Assembly: GCA_964196195.1 (NCBI GenBank)
Contig: CAXMSE010000022.1
Location: forward strand, 1 to 64,000
Direction of reading: 5' to 3'
Origin: OFTM10 sp964196195
Lineage (GTDB): Bacteria; Actinomycetota; Acidimicrobiia; Acidimicrobiales; Aldehydirespiratoraceae
DNA length: 64,000 nucleotides
The position numbers were made by a program, and so were the translations under genes. The notes below the pieces were generated by a model that saw only the letters and a list, made by a program, of their open reading frames with translations, did not search any database and was not told the DNA's origin. Below are positions 14,451 through 22,958 of this stretch, piece after piece. Every line of letters begins with the position of its first letter. Position 1 is the stretch's first letter.

Positions 14451-16889
14451 ATGGTGCCTCGTCAGCTCGAATTCGATCAGAACTTCGCCCGTGAGGTCAT
14501 CGACGTGCCCGTCGCCGATGAGATGAGTGAGTCTTTCCTCGCCTATTCCCTCTCTGTCATCACGTCGCGCGCAATCCCCGATGTGCGCGACGGTCTCAAG
14601 CCGGTACAGCGTCGCATCCTGTGGTCGATGCTGCAGATGGGCGTGCGCCCGGGCACCCCCTTTCGGAAATCGGCGCGCATCGTCGGTGACACGATGGGCA
14701 AGTACCACCCCCACGGCGACGCGGCCATCTACGACACTCTCACCCGCATGGGCCAGTACTTCTCGAGGATGGTGCCGTTCATCGATCCTCAAGGCAATTT
14801 CGGTAGTCTCGACGACCCACCCGCGGCAGCCCGCTACACCGAATGCCGATTGTCGGTCGCGGCGATGGACATGGTGCGCGAGCTCGACGAGAACACCGTC
14901 GACTTCCGTCCCACCTACGACGGCGATGCCGACGAGCCCGTCGTCCTTCCGGCGGCTCTCCCCAACATCTTGGTCAACGGCACCACCGGCATCGCGGTGG
15001 GGATGGCCACCAACATGGCCCCCCACAACCTGAGAGAGGTCGAGAAGGCCATCGAGTTGGTGATGACCAAGCGTCGCCCCAAGCCCACGATCGAAGAGCT
15101 GATGGCAGTGCTGCCGGGCCCCGATTTTCCTTCGGGCGGAATCGTGGTCGACGACGGACTGAGCGACGCCTACGAGACGGGTCGAGGCACGTTCAGGGTG
15201 AGGGCCCGAGCCCATATCGAGCAGGTCAGCCGCAACCGCCAGGCCATCGTCGTCACCGAACTGCCCTACCAGGTCGGCATTGTCCGAGTGATCGCCAAGG
15301 TCCAGGATCTTGTCAACTCGGGCAAGATCACCGGCATCACCGACGTTGTCGATTTCTCCGATCACACCACCGACGACAATCAGGTGAGGGTCCAGATCGA
15401 CGTCAAGGCGGCGGTCAACCCTCAGGCGGTACTCCAGGAGCTCTACCGGCTCACCCCGCTGGAGGAGAGCTTCGGTCTCAACAATGTGGTGCTGGTCCAC
15501 GGCGTCCCCACCACTCTCGGGATCTACGACATCTGCCGCCATTACATCGAGCACCGGCTGGAGGTGATAGTCCGCCGCACCGAGTTCCGCCGGATGAGGG
15601 CCCAGGATCGGCTTCACATTCTCGAAGGCCTGCTGATCGCGCTGGATGCCATAGACGAGGTGGTGGCCATCATCCGCTCGTCCCAAGACGTGGCCGAGGC
15701 CCGTCGGCGTCTCATCGAACGATTCGATCTCTCCCAGGTGCAAGCCGAGCACATCCTCGATATGCCTCTTCGGCGGCTCACCGCCCTGGCCAAGTTCGAC
15801 ATCGAGGAAGAGGCGGCCCAAAAGAGGGCCGACATCGCCGACTACGAACGCCTACTCAAGAGCGATGATCGGCGCCGCAAGCTGGTGATGAGCGAGCTCC
15901 GCGATCTCGTGGAGGTCCACGGCCAGGAGCGTCGCTCGGAGATCATCGCTGCCGATGAGATCGAAGTGTTCGAAGCGCCCAAGGAAAGCGCCGCCACCTT
16001 CGATCCCGATTCTGACGAGCCGTGTGTGGTCACCCTGTCGACCTCGGGCAATCTCGGGCGGGCTCCCGCCGAAGGAGCCAGGCGCGGAGTGGCGGGTCGC
16101 CACGACCTAATCAGCGCCCGCCTGGTCACATCCACCGGTTCACCGATCGTCGCGGTCACCTCTGAGGGGCGCGCTTTCGTAATCCGCGGCGGTGAGGTGG
16201 CCGACGCATCGGGGCGCACCAGGGGATCCACTGCGGCCCAGCTGCTCGGTCTCAACAAGGGTGAGCAGGTTCTGGGCCTGGCGGGTGAGGGTGAGGAAAA
16301 TCTCGTGCTCGTCACTGCCGAGGGAGTGGTGAAACAGCTCACCAGCGCCGAGGCACTCGGCACCAAACCGGGCAAGCCGGTGATCGGGCTCAAGGGTGCC
16401 GACAGCGTCGTTGCCGCGTTCCGTACTCCCGTCGGGGTCGATGCCATGATCGTCGCGTCCGATGGACAGGCCCTCCGCCTCGGGATCGAGTCGATCTCTG
16501 TGCAGGGTCGAGGCGCCGGCGGCGTGGCTGGCATGAAGTTGAAGGGCGATGCTCGTGTGGTGGGAGCTGGGCCCGTGATCGGCGATGGTGCCGCCATCGT
16601 GATCACCTCAGAATCGGGGGCGAAATCGACGCCTTACTCGGAGTTCGAGGCGAAGGGGCGCGGGGGTCAGGGCATTCGTATCGCGCGCCTCTCCGCTGGT
16701 GAGCAACTTCTCGCCGCCTGGTTCGGCGACCCCGTCGATGGCGAGTTGCTGGTCCAGATGGCCGACGATGCGGATCCGAGGAAGCTCCACCCCAACCCCG
16801 TGCCGTTCGGCATCGAGGCGTCGAATCGTGATCTCGTTCCGACTCGTACCGAACATCAGGTGATGGTGTTGGCGCCGGGTCGCTGGTGA
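14451..16889 (+). CDS. parC: Type IIA DNA topoisomerase subunit A (ParC-like)
   Basis: An 812-aa DNA breakage-reunion subunit. The winged-helix core has RAIPDVRDGLKPVQRRILW, GKYHPHGDAAIYDTL and the catalytic Tyr129 in AARYTE. A coiled-coil tower and a C-terminal beta-pinwheel with degenerate blades (GRAPAEGARRGVAG, EGRAFVIRGGEV, EAKGRGGQGIRIARL) follow. I see no canonical QRRGGKG GyrA box, favouring a topoisomerase IV-like or second gyrase-like enzyme. The residue matching E. coli GyrA Ser83 is Ala91, as is common in actinobacteria; Asp95 matches Asp87. The partner subunit is 2 kb downstream, with two unrelated genes in between. Confidence 0.92.
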   Translation: MVPRQLEFDQNFAREVIDVPVADEMSESFLAYSLSVITSRAIPDVRDGLKPVQRRILWSMLQMGVRPGTPFRKSARIVGDTMGKYHPHGDAAIYDTLTRMGQYFSRMVPFIDPQGNFGSLDDPPAAARYTECRLSVAAMDMVRELDENTVDFRPTYDGDADEPVVLPAALPNILVNGTTGIAVGMATNMAPHNLREVEKAIELVMTKRRPKPTIEELMAVLPGPDFPSGGIVVDDGLSDAYETGRGTFRVRARAHIEQVSRNRQAIVVTELPYQVGIVRVIAKVQDLVNSGKITGITDVVDFSDHTTDDNQVRVQIDVKAAVNPQAVLQELYRLTPLEESFGLNNVVLVHGVPTTLGIYDICRHYIEHRLEVIVRRTEFRRMRAQDRLHILEGLLIALDAIDEVVAIIRSSQDVAEARRRLIERFDLSQVQAEHILDMPLRRLTALAKFDIEEEAAQKRADIADYERLLKSDDRRRKLVMSELRDLVEVHGQERRSEIIAADEIEVFEAPKESAATFDPDSDEPCVVTLSTSGNLGRAPAEGARRGVAGRHDLISARLVTSTGSPIVAVTSEGRAFVIRGGEVADASGRTRGSTAAQLLGLNKGEQVLGLAGEGEENLVLVTAEGVVKQLTSAEALGTKPGKPVIGLKGADSVVAAFRTPVGVDAMIVASDGQALRLGIESISVQGRGAGGVAGMKLKGDARVVGAGPVIGDGAAIVITSESGAKSTPYSEFEAKGRGGQGIRIARLSAGEQLLAAWFGDPVDGELLVQMADDADPRKLHPNPVPFGIEASNRDLVPTRTEHQVMVLAPGRW

Positions 16890-16911
16890 TCCGGGGCCCA
16901 GCAGTGTTTGT

Positions 16912-17541
16912 TCAGCCGAAGGTGTCGATGGTTTCGAGGATCTGGGACTGCTCGTTGGGCCCGAATCCGTAGAACAGGCTGGTGGCCGAATCGAGTGAAC
17001 CGTCGGTGATCATCATCTGGGAGTTGATGCGCACGCCGAACGCCTGCCATGTGGAGAAACTCGGGTCCCACAACATGTTGACGTCGTCGAGAGGCACGTC
17101 GGCGATGAACTCCTGAGCTGCTCCGAAATTGTCCTGGGCGCCCAGGCCGATCACCTGGATTTCATCGGCATGGTCTCGGGCGAACTGCCCGACCTCCGCT
17201 CGCTCGGAGCGGCAGGTGGGTCAATGAGGGGCCCAGAACCAGATCAAAACCGGCCGATCGCCATCGACCGCAGTGCGCAGTGTCTGCACACTGCCGTCGC
17301 TCACATCGAGAACCTCGGTGAGGCGGACGTCTTCGCTGACCGAAAGCGAGTCTGAGTTGGTGGTGGCAGCCGCTCCAGCCGCCGATGCCTCGGGCGTGTC
17401 GGGTGCTGCACTGCTCCCTGCACAGGCCGTTGCGAGCACGCCGGTTGTTATCGCCGCGACGGCAAGACGGCGACGGACGCCGGAGTAGGCCGTGGGGCGC
17501 GTGCGGTCTACAGTTCGAGAACTGGAGTGATGAGTCGACAT
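16912..17541 (-). CDS. TlpA/DsbE-like thioredoxin-fold lipoprotein, probable selenoprotein (Sec107)
   Basis: A 209-aa frame interrupted only by TGA at 17221-17223. Residues about 24-42 form a lipoprotein signal with lipobox LATAC. After a linker the thioredoxin core begins with RPVLIWFWAPH, then UGA, then PTCRSERAEVGQF: exactly the WAPxCxxC site of TlpA, DsbE and Mpt53 proteins, with UGA in place of the first (attacking) Cys. The frame continues 102 codons as a normal core (IQVIGLGAQDN, MLWDPSFSTWQAFGV) to TGA 16912-16914. A hairpin follows the UGA directly. It should act outside the membrane as a thiol/selenol oxidoreductase. I see no Pro at the usual cis-Pro site (FGVRINSQMMI). Start ATG 17541 lacks a Shine-Dalgarno. 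Alternatives are sequencing error or nonsense mutation. Confidence 0.8.
17185..17215 (-). promoter_or_regulatory. Candidate bacterial SECIS hairpin
   Basis: Counting from the base after UGA, nt 6-10 (CUGCC) pair with 32-36 (GGCAG) and 12-15 (CUCC) pair with 24-27 (GGAG), closing an 8-nt loop at 16-23 that begins with G. A bulged U sits at 29. An alternative is a 6-bp stem CCGCUC/GAGCGG with loop CGAGC. Position just after UGA, stem length and an early loop G fit the bacterial SECIS pattern; the loop distance is at the short limit. Confidence 0.5.
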
Positions 17542-17559
17542 CGCCGGAGGAAACACACC

Positions 17560-18780
17560 ATGGAGCCTACGTATTCCCTTGCGGCAGAGCAGTTTCGCCA
17601 GCGCATCCAGGACTTCCTTGCGGGCAACCTTCCCGATGTGTGGGCCGGTCTGGGTGCCCTTCCCTCCGACGAGGTGAAGCCGTTCGCCGACGGGTGGCGT
17701 CAGAAATTGGCCGCCAACGGCTTCCTGGCCCCGTCTTGGCCCAGTGAATACGGCGGCGGTGGCCTCAGTGAACTGGAGCAGGTGATAGTTGCCGAGGAGT
17801 TCCAGAAGTCGGGCGTACCCACCGGTGGCGACAACGATGCCTTCAGCATCCAGATGGTGGGAAACACCATCCTGCAGTGGGGGACCGAAGAGCAAAAGCG
17901 GCACTTCCTTCCGCGGATTATCTCCGGTGAAGACATCTGGTGCCAGGGCTACTCCGAGCCCGACGCGGGATCAGATCTGGGGTCGTTGGGCTGCCGGGCG
18001 GTGCTCGACGGCGAAGAGTGGGTGATCAACGGTCAGAAGATCTGGACCTCGGCCGGCCAGTACGCCAATTGGATCTTCGTTCTCTGTCGCACCGACCTCG
18101 ATGCCCCGAAGCACCGTGGGATCAGCTTCATGGTCTGCCCGATGGATCAGCCGGGGGTCGAGGTGAGGCCCATCGAGATGCTGTCGGGCGATGCTGAGTT
18201 CAACGAAACCTTCTTCACCGATGCCCGCACATCCAAGGACAATGTGGTCGGCGGAGTCAACGCAGGTTGGGGTGTGGCCATGACCCTGCTCGGCTACGAG
18301 CGGGGTGAGTCGGCATCCACGATGCCGATCATGTTCGGTGCTGAATGGCAGAAGCTCGCCGATCTGGCCAAGGCCAACGGGCGATCCTCCGATCCGGTGA
18401 TCCGCGACCGCCTCAGCCAGACCTTCATCGAGGTCGAGATCATGCGCTACCTCGGGATGGGCACCCTCACAAGATTCCTGGCCGGCCACCAGCCCGGACC
18501 GGCAGAGTCGTCTTTCAAGTTGTACTGGAGCGAGTATCACAAGCGCCTCACCGAGTTGGCGATCGATGTGGTGGGACCTGGGGCCATGACTTCGGAGTCC
18601 ACCGCGATGACGTCGTTCCACTGTGATCTTCCCGGCAGTCCCAACGATGCTGGTTCGTGGGTGGGCGCGTTCTACAACGCCCGGGCGGGCACGATCTACG
18701 CGGGAACATCTCAGGTGCAGCGGAACATCCTCGGAGAGATGGTGCTCGGCCTGCCAAAGGAGCCGAGGCCACCGGCGTAG
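17560..18780 (+). CDS. Acyl-CoA dehydrogenase
   Basis: A 406-aa FAD-dependent acyl-CoA dehydrogenase. The N-terminal helical domain ends in FLAPSWPSEYGGGGLSELEQ. The mid beta domain has WCQGYSEPDAGSDLGSLGCR and NGQKIWTSAGQYANWIFVL, the flavin and substrate contacts. The C-terminal helical domain ends with YAGTSQVQRNILGEMVLGLP. It would oxidise an acyl- or steroid-type CoA ester; the substrate is not determined. A Shine-Dalgarno GGAGGAAAC sits ideally before ATG 17560, so the frame starting at 17527 is not used. Its start is only 18 nt from the divergent selenoprotein start. Confidence 0.93.
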   Translation: MEPTYSLAAEQFRQRIQDFLAGNLPDVWAGLGALPSDEVKPFADGWRQKLAANGFLAPSWPSEYGGGGLSELEQVIVAEEFQKSGVPTGGDNDAFSIQMVGNTILQWGTEEQKRHFLPRIISGEDIWCQGYSEPDAGSDLGSLGCRAVLDGEEWVINGQKIWTSAGQYANWIFVLCRTDLDAPKHRGISFMVCPMDQPGVEVRPIEMLSGDAEFNETFFTDARTSKDNVVGGVNAGWGVAMTLLGYERGESASTMPIMFGAEWQKLADLAKANGRSSDPVIRDRLSQTFIEVEIMRYLGMGTLTRFLAGHQPGPAESSFKLYWSEYHKRLTELAIDVVGPGAMTSESTAMTSFHCDLPGSPNDAGSWVGAFYNARAGTIYAGTSQVQRNILGEMVLGLPKEPRPPA

Positions 18781-18878
18781 GCGACCCGGGAGCCACCCCC
18801 CTGTCACTGGGGCGGGATATGGTGACGAACCCGTGTTCGATCACGGCGTTTTCCACCCCAGGCCGGCCCGGAGCCTTG

Positions 18879-20927
18879 ATGGCAGCCAAGAAGATAACCG
18901 CCTACGACGCTGATGCGATCGAGACCCTCGAGGGTCTCGAAGCGGTGCGCAAGCGGCCGGGCATGTACATCGGGGGCACCGGTTCCGATGGCCTCATGCA
19001 TCTGGTTTGGGAACTGATCGATAATGCGGTCGACGAGGCGTCGGCGGGGTTCGCGAAGAAGGTCGACATCATCTTGCACCGCGACAAGTCGGTGGAGGTT
19101 GCCGACGACGGCCGCGGAATCCCTGTGGGCACCCACACCAAACGAAAGGTGTCGGCCCTCGAGGTGGTGTTCACCGAACTGCACGCGGGCGGGAAGTTCG
19201 GTGGCGGCGCCTACTCGTCGTCGGGTGGGCTCCACGGGGTGGGTGCATCGGTGGTGAATGCGCTCGCGGCCAAGCTCACCGCCGAGGTGGATCGCGACGG
19301 CGCCACCAATGTGTTGTCGTTCAAGGGAAGAGTGGCCGGCCAGTTCACCGGATCGACGTTCAAGCCGGGGCACAAGCTCGAGAAGACGAAGCGGGTTTCC
19401 AAGAACAAGACCGGCACGCGGGTGCGGTTCTGGCCCGATCTCGAGATCTTCGACCCCGAAGCCACGATCAATGTCGACGAGATTTGTGATCGAGTCACCC
19501 AGGCCTGCTTCCTGGTGCCGGGCATGAAGGTAACCGTCACCGACAGGCGCACAGGGGGCCGCAGCGAGCCCTTCTCCTTCGTCAGTCGGGGCGGTCTGGC
19601 TGATCTCGTCGACCACCTGTCGACTGGCGAAAACGTCGGCCAGATCATCAGCTGCACCGGCATCGACACCTTCCACGAGAAGGTGCCGGTCAACGGGAAG
19701 ATGACCGATGTCGAACGCGAATGCACCGTCGATATCGCGTTGAGGTGGGTGGAGGGCTACGACACCACGGTCGTCTCGTTCGTCAACACGATCCCCACGA
19801 GCCAGGGCGGCACCCATCTCGCCGGGTTCGACAAGTCGCTCACCAGGGTCATCAACAATGTGGTGCTCAAGGACAATCGAAAGCTGGCGAGACTGGCGAA
19901 GGAAAACAAGAACAAGGCCATGAAGGACGATGCCCAAGAGGGCCTCATCGCCGCGATCAAGGTCACCTTCCCCGAGCCCCAGTTCCGAGGCCAGACCAAG
20001 CAGGAGCTGGGCACGCCGGCCATCGAGGGCATCGTGAGCCGCATCGTCTACGAGCAGCTCAAGGAGTGGTTCGAGCCGGGCGGAGGTCCCCGTTCGCATG
20101 TGAAGGCCATCGCCGACAAGCTGGCGGCGGCCATCCAGAACCGAGTTGCGTCGAAGCTGGTTCTGGAAAATAAGCGAAAGGCGGCAAGCCTGGGCTCCAC
20201 CGGCATGCCTGAGAAGCTGGCCGACTGCCGCGTTCATGGCACCGATTCCGAGCTGATACTGGTGGAGGGAGACTCCGCCGCGGGGCCGGCAAAGCGGGGG
20301 CGAGATTCCAAGACAATGGCCATCCTGCCCCTCCGAGGCAAGGTGGTGAATGCGGCCAAGGCGAGCCAGAAGCAGGTGCTCGACAATGCCGAGGCCCAGG
20401 CCCTGTTCACCTCGGTGGGGGCAGGAGCGGGGCGCGACTTCAACATCGACGATGCTCGCTATGGCCGAATCGTGATCCTGTGCGATGCCGATGTCGATGG
20501 CAGCCATATCCGCTGCCTCTTGCTCACCCTGATCCACAAGTACATGAGGCCCATGCTCGAGGCTGGCAATGTCTATGCCGCTCAGCCCCCGCTCTTCACC
20601 ACCAAGGTGGGCGACGAGACCTACCGGGTGTTCTCCGACGAGGAGCGCGATGCCGTCACCGACGAGTTGTGCAAGGGCAACCGCAAACGCGAAAACGTGA
20701 AGTGGCAGAGGTTCAAGGGCCTCGGTGAGATGAACGTCGACGAGCTGCGCCACTGCGCCCTCAACCCCGCCACCCGCACTCTCCGGCGACTCACCATGGA
20801 CGATGCCCAGGAGGCCAAGGACGCGGCGAAGATGTTTGATGTGTTGATGGGCAACGATGTTGCCGTCCGCCGCGAGTATCTGGTGAAGAACTCGGCCCTC
20901 GTCGACACCCGCACCCTCGACGTCTGA
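18879..20927 (+). CDS. parE: Type IIA DNA topoisomerase subunit B (ParE-like)
   Basis: A 682-aa ATPase subunit. The GHKL ATP site comprises LIDNAVDEASAG, VADDGRGIPVGTH and SSGGLHGVGASVVNALA. The transducer domain carries the switch Lys in IPTSQGGTHLAGFDKSL-like sequence. The TOPRIM domain has LILVEGDSAAGPAKRGRD and the metal site ILCDADVDGSHIR, and the tail has KGLGEMNVDELRHCALNP. The length of about 680 fits ParE or a short actinobacterial GyrB. GGAG 6 nt before ATG 18879 fixes the start. Its partner is the ParC-like gene at 14451, not adjacent. Ordinary gyrAB is probably elsewhere, near the origin. Confidence 0.92.
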   Translation: MAAKKITAYDADAIETLEGLEAVRKRPGMYIGGTGSDGLMHLVWELIDNAVDEASAGFAKKVDIILHRDKSVEVADDGRGIPVGTHTKRKVSALEVVFTELHAGGKFGGGAYSSSGGLHGVGASVVNALAAKLTAEVDRDGATNVLSFKGRVAGQFTGSTFKPGHKLEKTKRVSKNKTGTRVRFWPDLEIFDPEATINVDEICDRVTQACFLVPGMKVTVTDRRTGGRSEPFSFVSRGGLADLVDHLSTGENVGQIISCTGIDTFHEKVPVNGKMTDVERECTVDIALRWVEGYDTTVVSFVNTIPTSQGGTHLAGFDKSLTRVINNVVLKDNRKLARLAKENKNKAMKDDAQEGLIAAIKVTFPEPQFRGQTKQELGTPAIEGIVSRIVYEQLKEWFEPGGGPRSHVKAIADKLAAAIQNRVASKLVLENKRKAASLGSTGMPEKLADCRVHGTDSELILVEGDSAAGPAKRGRDSKTMAILPLRGKVVNAAKASQKQVLDNAEAQALFTSVGAGAGRDFNIDDARYGRIVILCDADVDGSHIRCLLLTLIHKYMRPMLEAGNVYAAQPPLFTTKVGDETYRVFSDEERDAVTDELCKGNRKRENVKWQRFKGLGEMNVDELRHCALNPATRTLRRLTMDDAQEAKDAAKMFDVLMGNDVAVRREYLVKNSALVDTRTLDV

Positions 20928-20935
20928 CGATGCCG

Positions 20936-20949
20936 CGGGCTCGGGCCCG
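20936..20949. terminator. Weak hairpin between convergent genes
   Basis: CGGGC-TCGG-GCCCG forms a 5-bp stem with a UCGG loop between the stop of parE and the stop of the convergent alcohol dehydrogenase. There is no T-tract. It could serve both strands. Confidence 0.3.
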
Positions 20950-20958
20950 TGCCGGATC

Positions 20959-22053
20959 TCAGAATTCGATGACGGCTCGGATGTTCTCACCCTCATGCAT
21001 GGCGCGGTAGCCCTCGTTGATCTCGTCGAGGGGGTAGCGCGCGGTGATGAGCTCGTCGAGCTTGAGCTTTCCCTGGTCGTAGAGGCGCATCAGTTTGGGG
21101 ATGTCGGTGCGAGGGTTGCAGTAGCCGTAGATGCTGCCGCGGATCTGCTTGCCCATCAGGGCGAGGTCCAAGGTGTTGACCTTGATCTCATTCTGAAGAG
21201 TGTGGGAGAGCGAGGTGAGCACGAGATTGCCGCCCTTGCCCACCAGTGCCATGGCGGGCTCGAACATCTCGCCCTTGGCGTCGCCCATCGTGAGGATCAC
21301 CGAGTCGGCGTTGCGGCCCCAGCTGATCTCGTCGAGTAGGGGAGCGGCCTCTTCCATCGACGCGGCTGTGTGGGTGGCCCCCATCGTCTGGGCGAACTCC
21401 CGCTTCATCTCCACCGGGTCGACGGCGATGATGTTGGCGGCGCCGGCCATCGCCGCGCCTTGCACGGCGTTGACCCCGATTCCGCCGACGCCGACCACCA
21501 CGACGGTATCGCCGGCGCCAACCTCGGCCACATTCACCGCTGAACCCCAGCCCGTGGCCACACCGCAACTGCACAGTGCCACCGCGTCGAGGGGATACCA
21601 GTCGCCCACGTTGACGATCGAGTTTTCGTGGACCACCGCGTATTCTGAGAAGGTACCGATGCCGCTCATGGCTCTCGCTGGACCGCGCGGACCGATGAAC
21701 TTCGGCTTGCCACGAATGATCTCGGCACCGAAGTCGCAGAGGTATTGCTGTCCGCTGGCACACGGTGGGCAGCGACCGCATGACGGAACGAACGAAGCGG
21801 CCGCGTGATCGCCCACCTTGAAGCCACGGACCTTGTCGCCCACCGCCTCCACCACGCCAGATCCCTCATGGCCACACACCATCGGCAGGACTGCCTCGGT
21901 GAAGTCGCCCATCCGGATGTGCTCGTCGGAGTGGCATAGGCCTGCGTAGGCCATCTTGACGAGGATCTCGTCGGGGCCGGGGTCGGCGATCTCGAACTCG
22001 TCGATGACCCAGGGCTCGTTGACAGCGTAGGCAACTGCGGCGCGTGTCTTCAT
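20959..22053 (-). CDS. Zinc alcohol dehydrogenase, NDMA-dependent type
   Basis: A 364-aa medium-chain dehydrogenase. Catalytic zinc ligands are in AGLCHSDEHIR and GHEGSGVVEAVG. The structural zinc lobe has CGRCPPCASGQQYLC. The Rossmann domain carries VVVVGVGGIGVNAVQGAAM. The overall pattern matches the NDMA-dependent alcohol dehydrogenase group of actinobacteria, whose tightly held NAD is thought to be re-oxidised through mycofactocin-type carriers. No mycofactocin gene is in the window. It is convergent with parE and divergent from the RecB-like gene. The ATG at 22053 is the natural start (MKTRAAVAYAV). Confidence 0.88.
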   Translation of the reverse strand: MKTRAAVAYAVNEPWVIDEFEIADPGPDEILVKMAYAGLCHSDEHIRMGDFTEAVLPMVCGHEGSGVVEAVGDKVRGFKVGDHAAASFVPSCGRCPPCASGQQYLCDFGAEIIRGKPKFIGPRGPARAMSGIGTFSEYAVVHENSIVNVGDWYPLDAVALCSCGVATGWGSAVNVAEVGAGDTVVVVGVGGIGVNAVQGAAMAGAANIIAVDPVEMKREFAQTMGATHTAASMEEAAPLLDEISWGRNADSVILTMGDAKGEMFEPAMALVGKGGNLVLTSLSHTLQNEIKVNTLDLALMGKQIRGSIYGYCNPRTDIPKLMRLYDQGKLKLDELITARYPLDEINEGYRAMHEGENIRAVIEF

Positions 22054-22112
22054 GGGCCGAACCTAGGACCCAAGCCGGGCACTTGTCACACCCATCAGGT
22101 AGAACTACCTCG

Positions 22113-22943
22113 ATGGAGTTAACGCCTACGCCGCCGCCCCGCCTCTCGCCGTCCGGAGCGGGCACGTTCGAACAGTGCCCTCGGCGCTGGCGGTTTCGAT
22201 ATGTCGAACGGCTTCCCGATCCGCCCGGCGAGGCTGCGGTGGCCGGAAGTTTCGCCCACCGTGTGCTCGAGCTGTTGATGCAACGCGAGCCGGCCCAACG
22301 CACGGTCGAGGCAGCGAAGGCGATCGCGCGCCAGGAGTGGCCGGAAACCGAGGTCAGCGAGGAGTTCCGGGGCCTCGGTTTCGGCGAGGCCGAGAGCAAG
22401 AACTTCCGCTGGAAGTCGTGGCTGGCCATCGAGGGCCTCTGGACTCTCGAGGATCCGAAGACCGTCACCGTCGTGGCCACCGAACAAGACATCGAGGCCG
22501 AGCTCGGTGGTGTGCCTTTCCGAGGGATCGTTGATCGTCTCGATGAGGAAGGCGACGGCCTGGTGGTCACCGACTACAAGTCGGGCAAGGCACCCTCCCC
22601 CCGCTATCGCAGAGGTCGTCTCGATCAGGTCCTTCTCTACGCCGCGGCGGTGAAGGAGTCCACCGGCCAGATGCCGGTGAGGGCCCGCCTGCTCTACCTG
22701 GGTCAGAGGCCGGTCGGGATCGACGTCACCCCAGCCGAGCTCGATGGTGTCACCGAGAGGCTGGCGGCCACATGGGCGGCGATCAACACCGCCTGCTCGA
22801 CCGACGAGTTCGAACCGCGCACGGGTCCTCTGTGTGGCTGGTGTCCCTACGCCGATCGCTGTGTTGAGGGCACCGCAGAAGTGGCCAAGCGCCAGAACGC
22901 GAAGGCGGCCCAAGAAGCAGCGCTCCTCGCGGCCACGGCCTGA
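22113..22943 (+). CDS. RecB-family PD-(D/E)XK exonuclease with four-cysteine cluster
   Basis: A 276-aa stand-alone nuclease domain. RLSPSGAGTFEQCPRRWRFRY opens the fold with the first Cys. The active site is FRGIVDRLDEEGDG followed by VVTDYKSGKAP (Asp, then Asp-X-Lys), and the QxxxY helix is DQVLLYAAAV. The C-terminus has LCGWCPYADRC, so four Cys could bind a 4Fe-4S cluster as in AddB/Cas4-like nucleases. Actinobacterial homologues are annotated as RecB nucleases of unknown pathway. TAGAAC lies 7 nt upstream of ATG 22113. No helicase or CRISPR array is nearby. Confidence 0.87.
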   Translation: MELTPTPPPRLSPSGAGTFEQCPRRWRFRYVERLPDPPGEAAVAGSFAHRVLELLMQREPAQRTVEAAKAIARQEWPETEVSEEFRGLGFGEAESKNFRWKSWLAIEGLWTLEDPKTVTVVATEQDIEAELGGVPFRGIVDRLDEEGDGLVVTDYKSGKAPSPRYRRGRLDQVLLYAAAVKESTGQMPVRARLLYLGQRPVGIDVTPAELDGVTERLAATWAAINTACSTDEFEPRTGPLCGWCPYADRCVEGTAEVAKRQNAKAAQEAALLAATA

Positions 22944-22958
22944 GAAGACGCCCGGGTC

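Noticed and set aside
17221..17904. Reading the lipoprotein as ending at the UGA (17221)
   Set aside because: The product would stop in the middle of the thioredoxin active site, and the 102 following codons are clearly the rest of the same fold in the same frame.
18804..20996. 730-aa open frame antisense to parE
   Set aside because: It mirrors the codon bias of a GC-rich gene on the other strand, has no recognisable domain and fully overlaps a certain gene. The same applies to 14421-15821 opposite parC and 44349-46334 opposite the AAA+/LLM genes.
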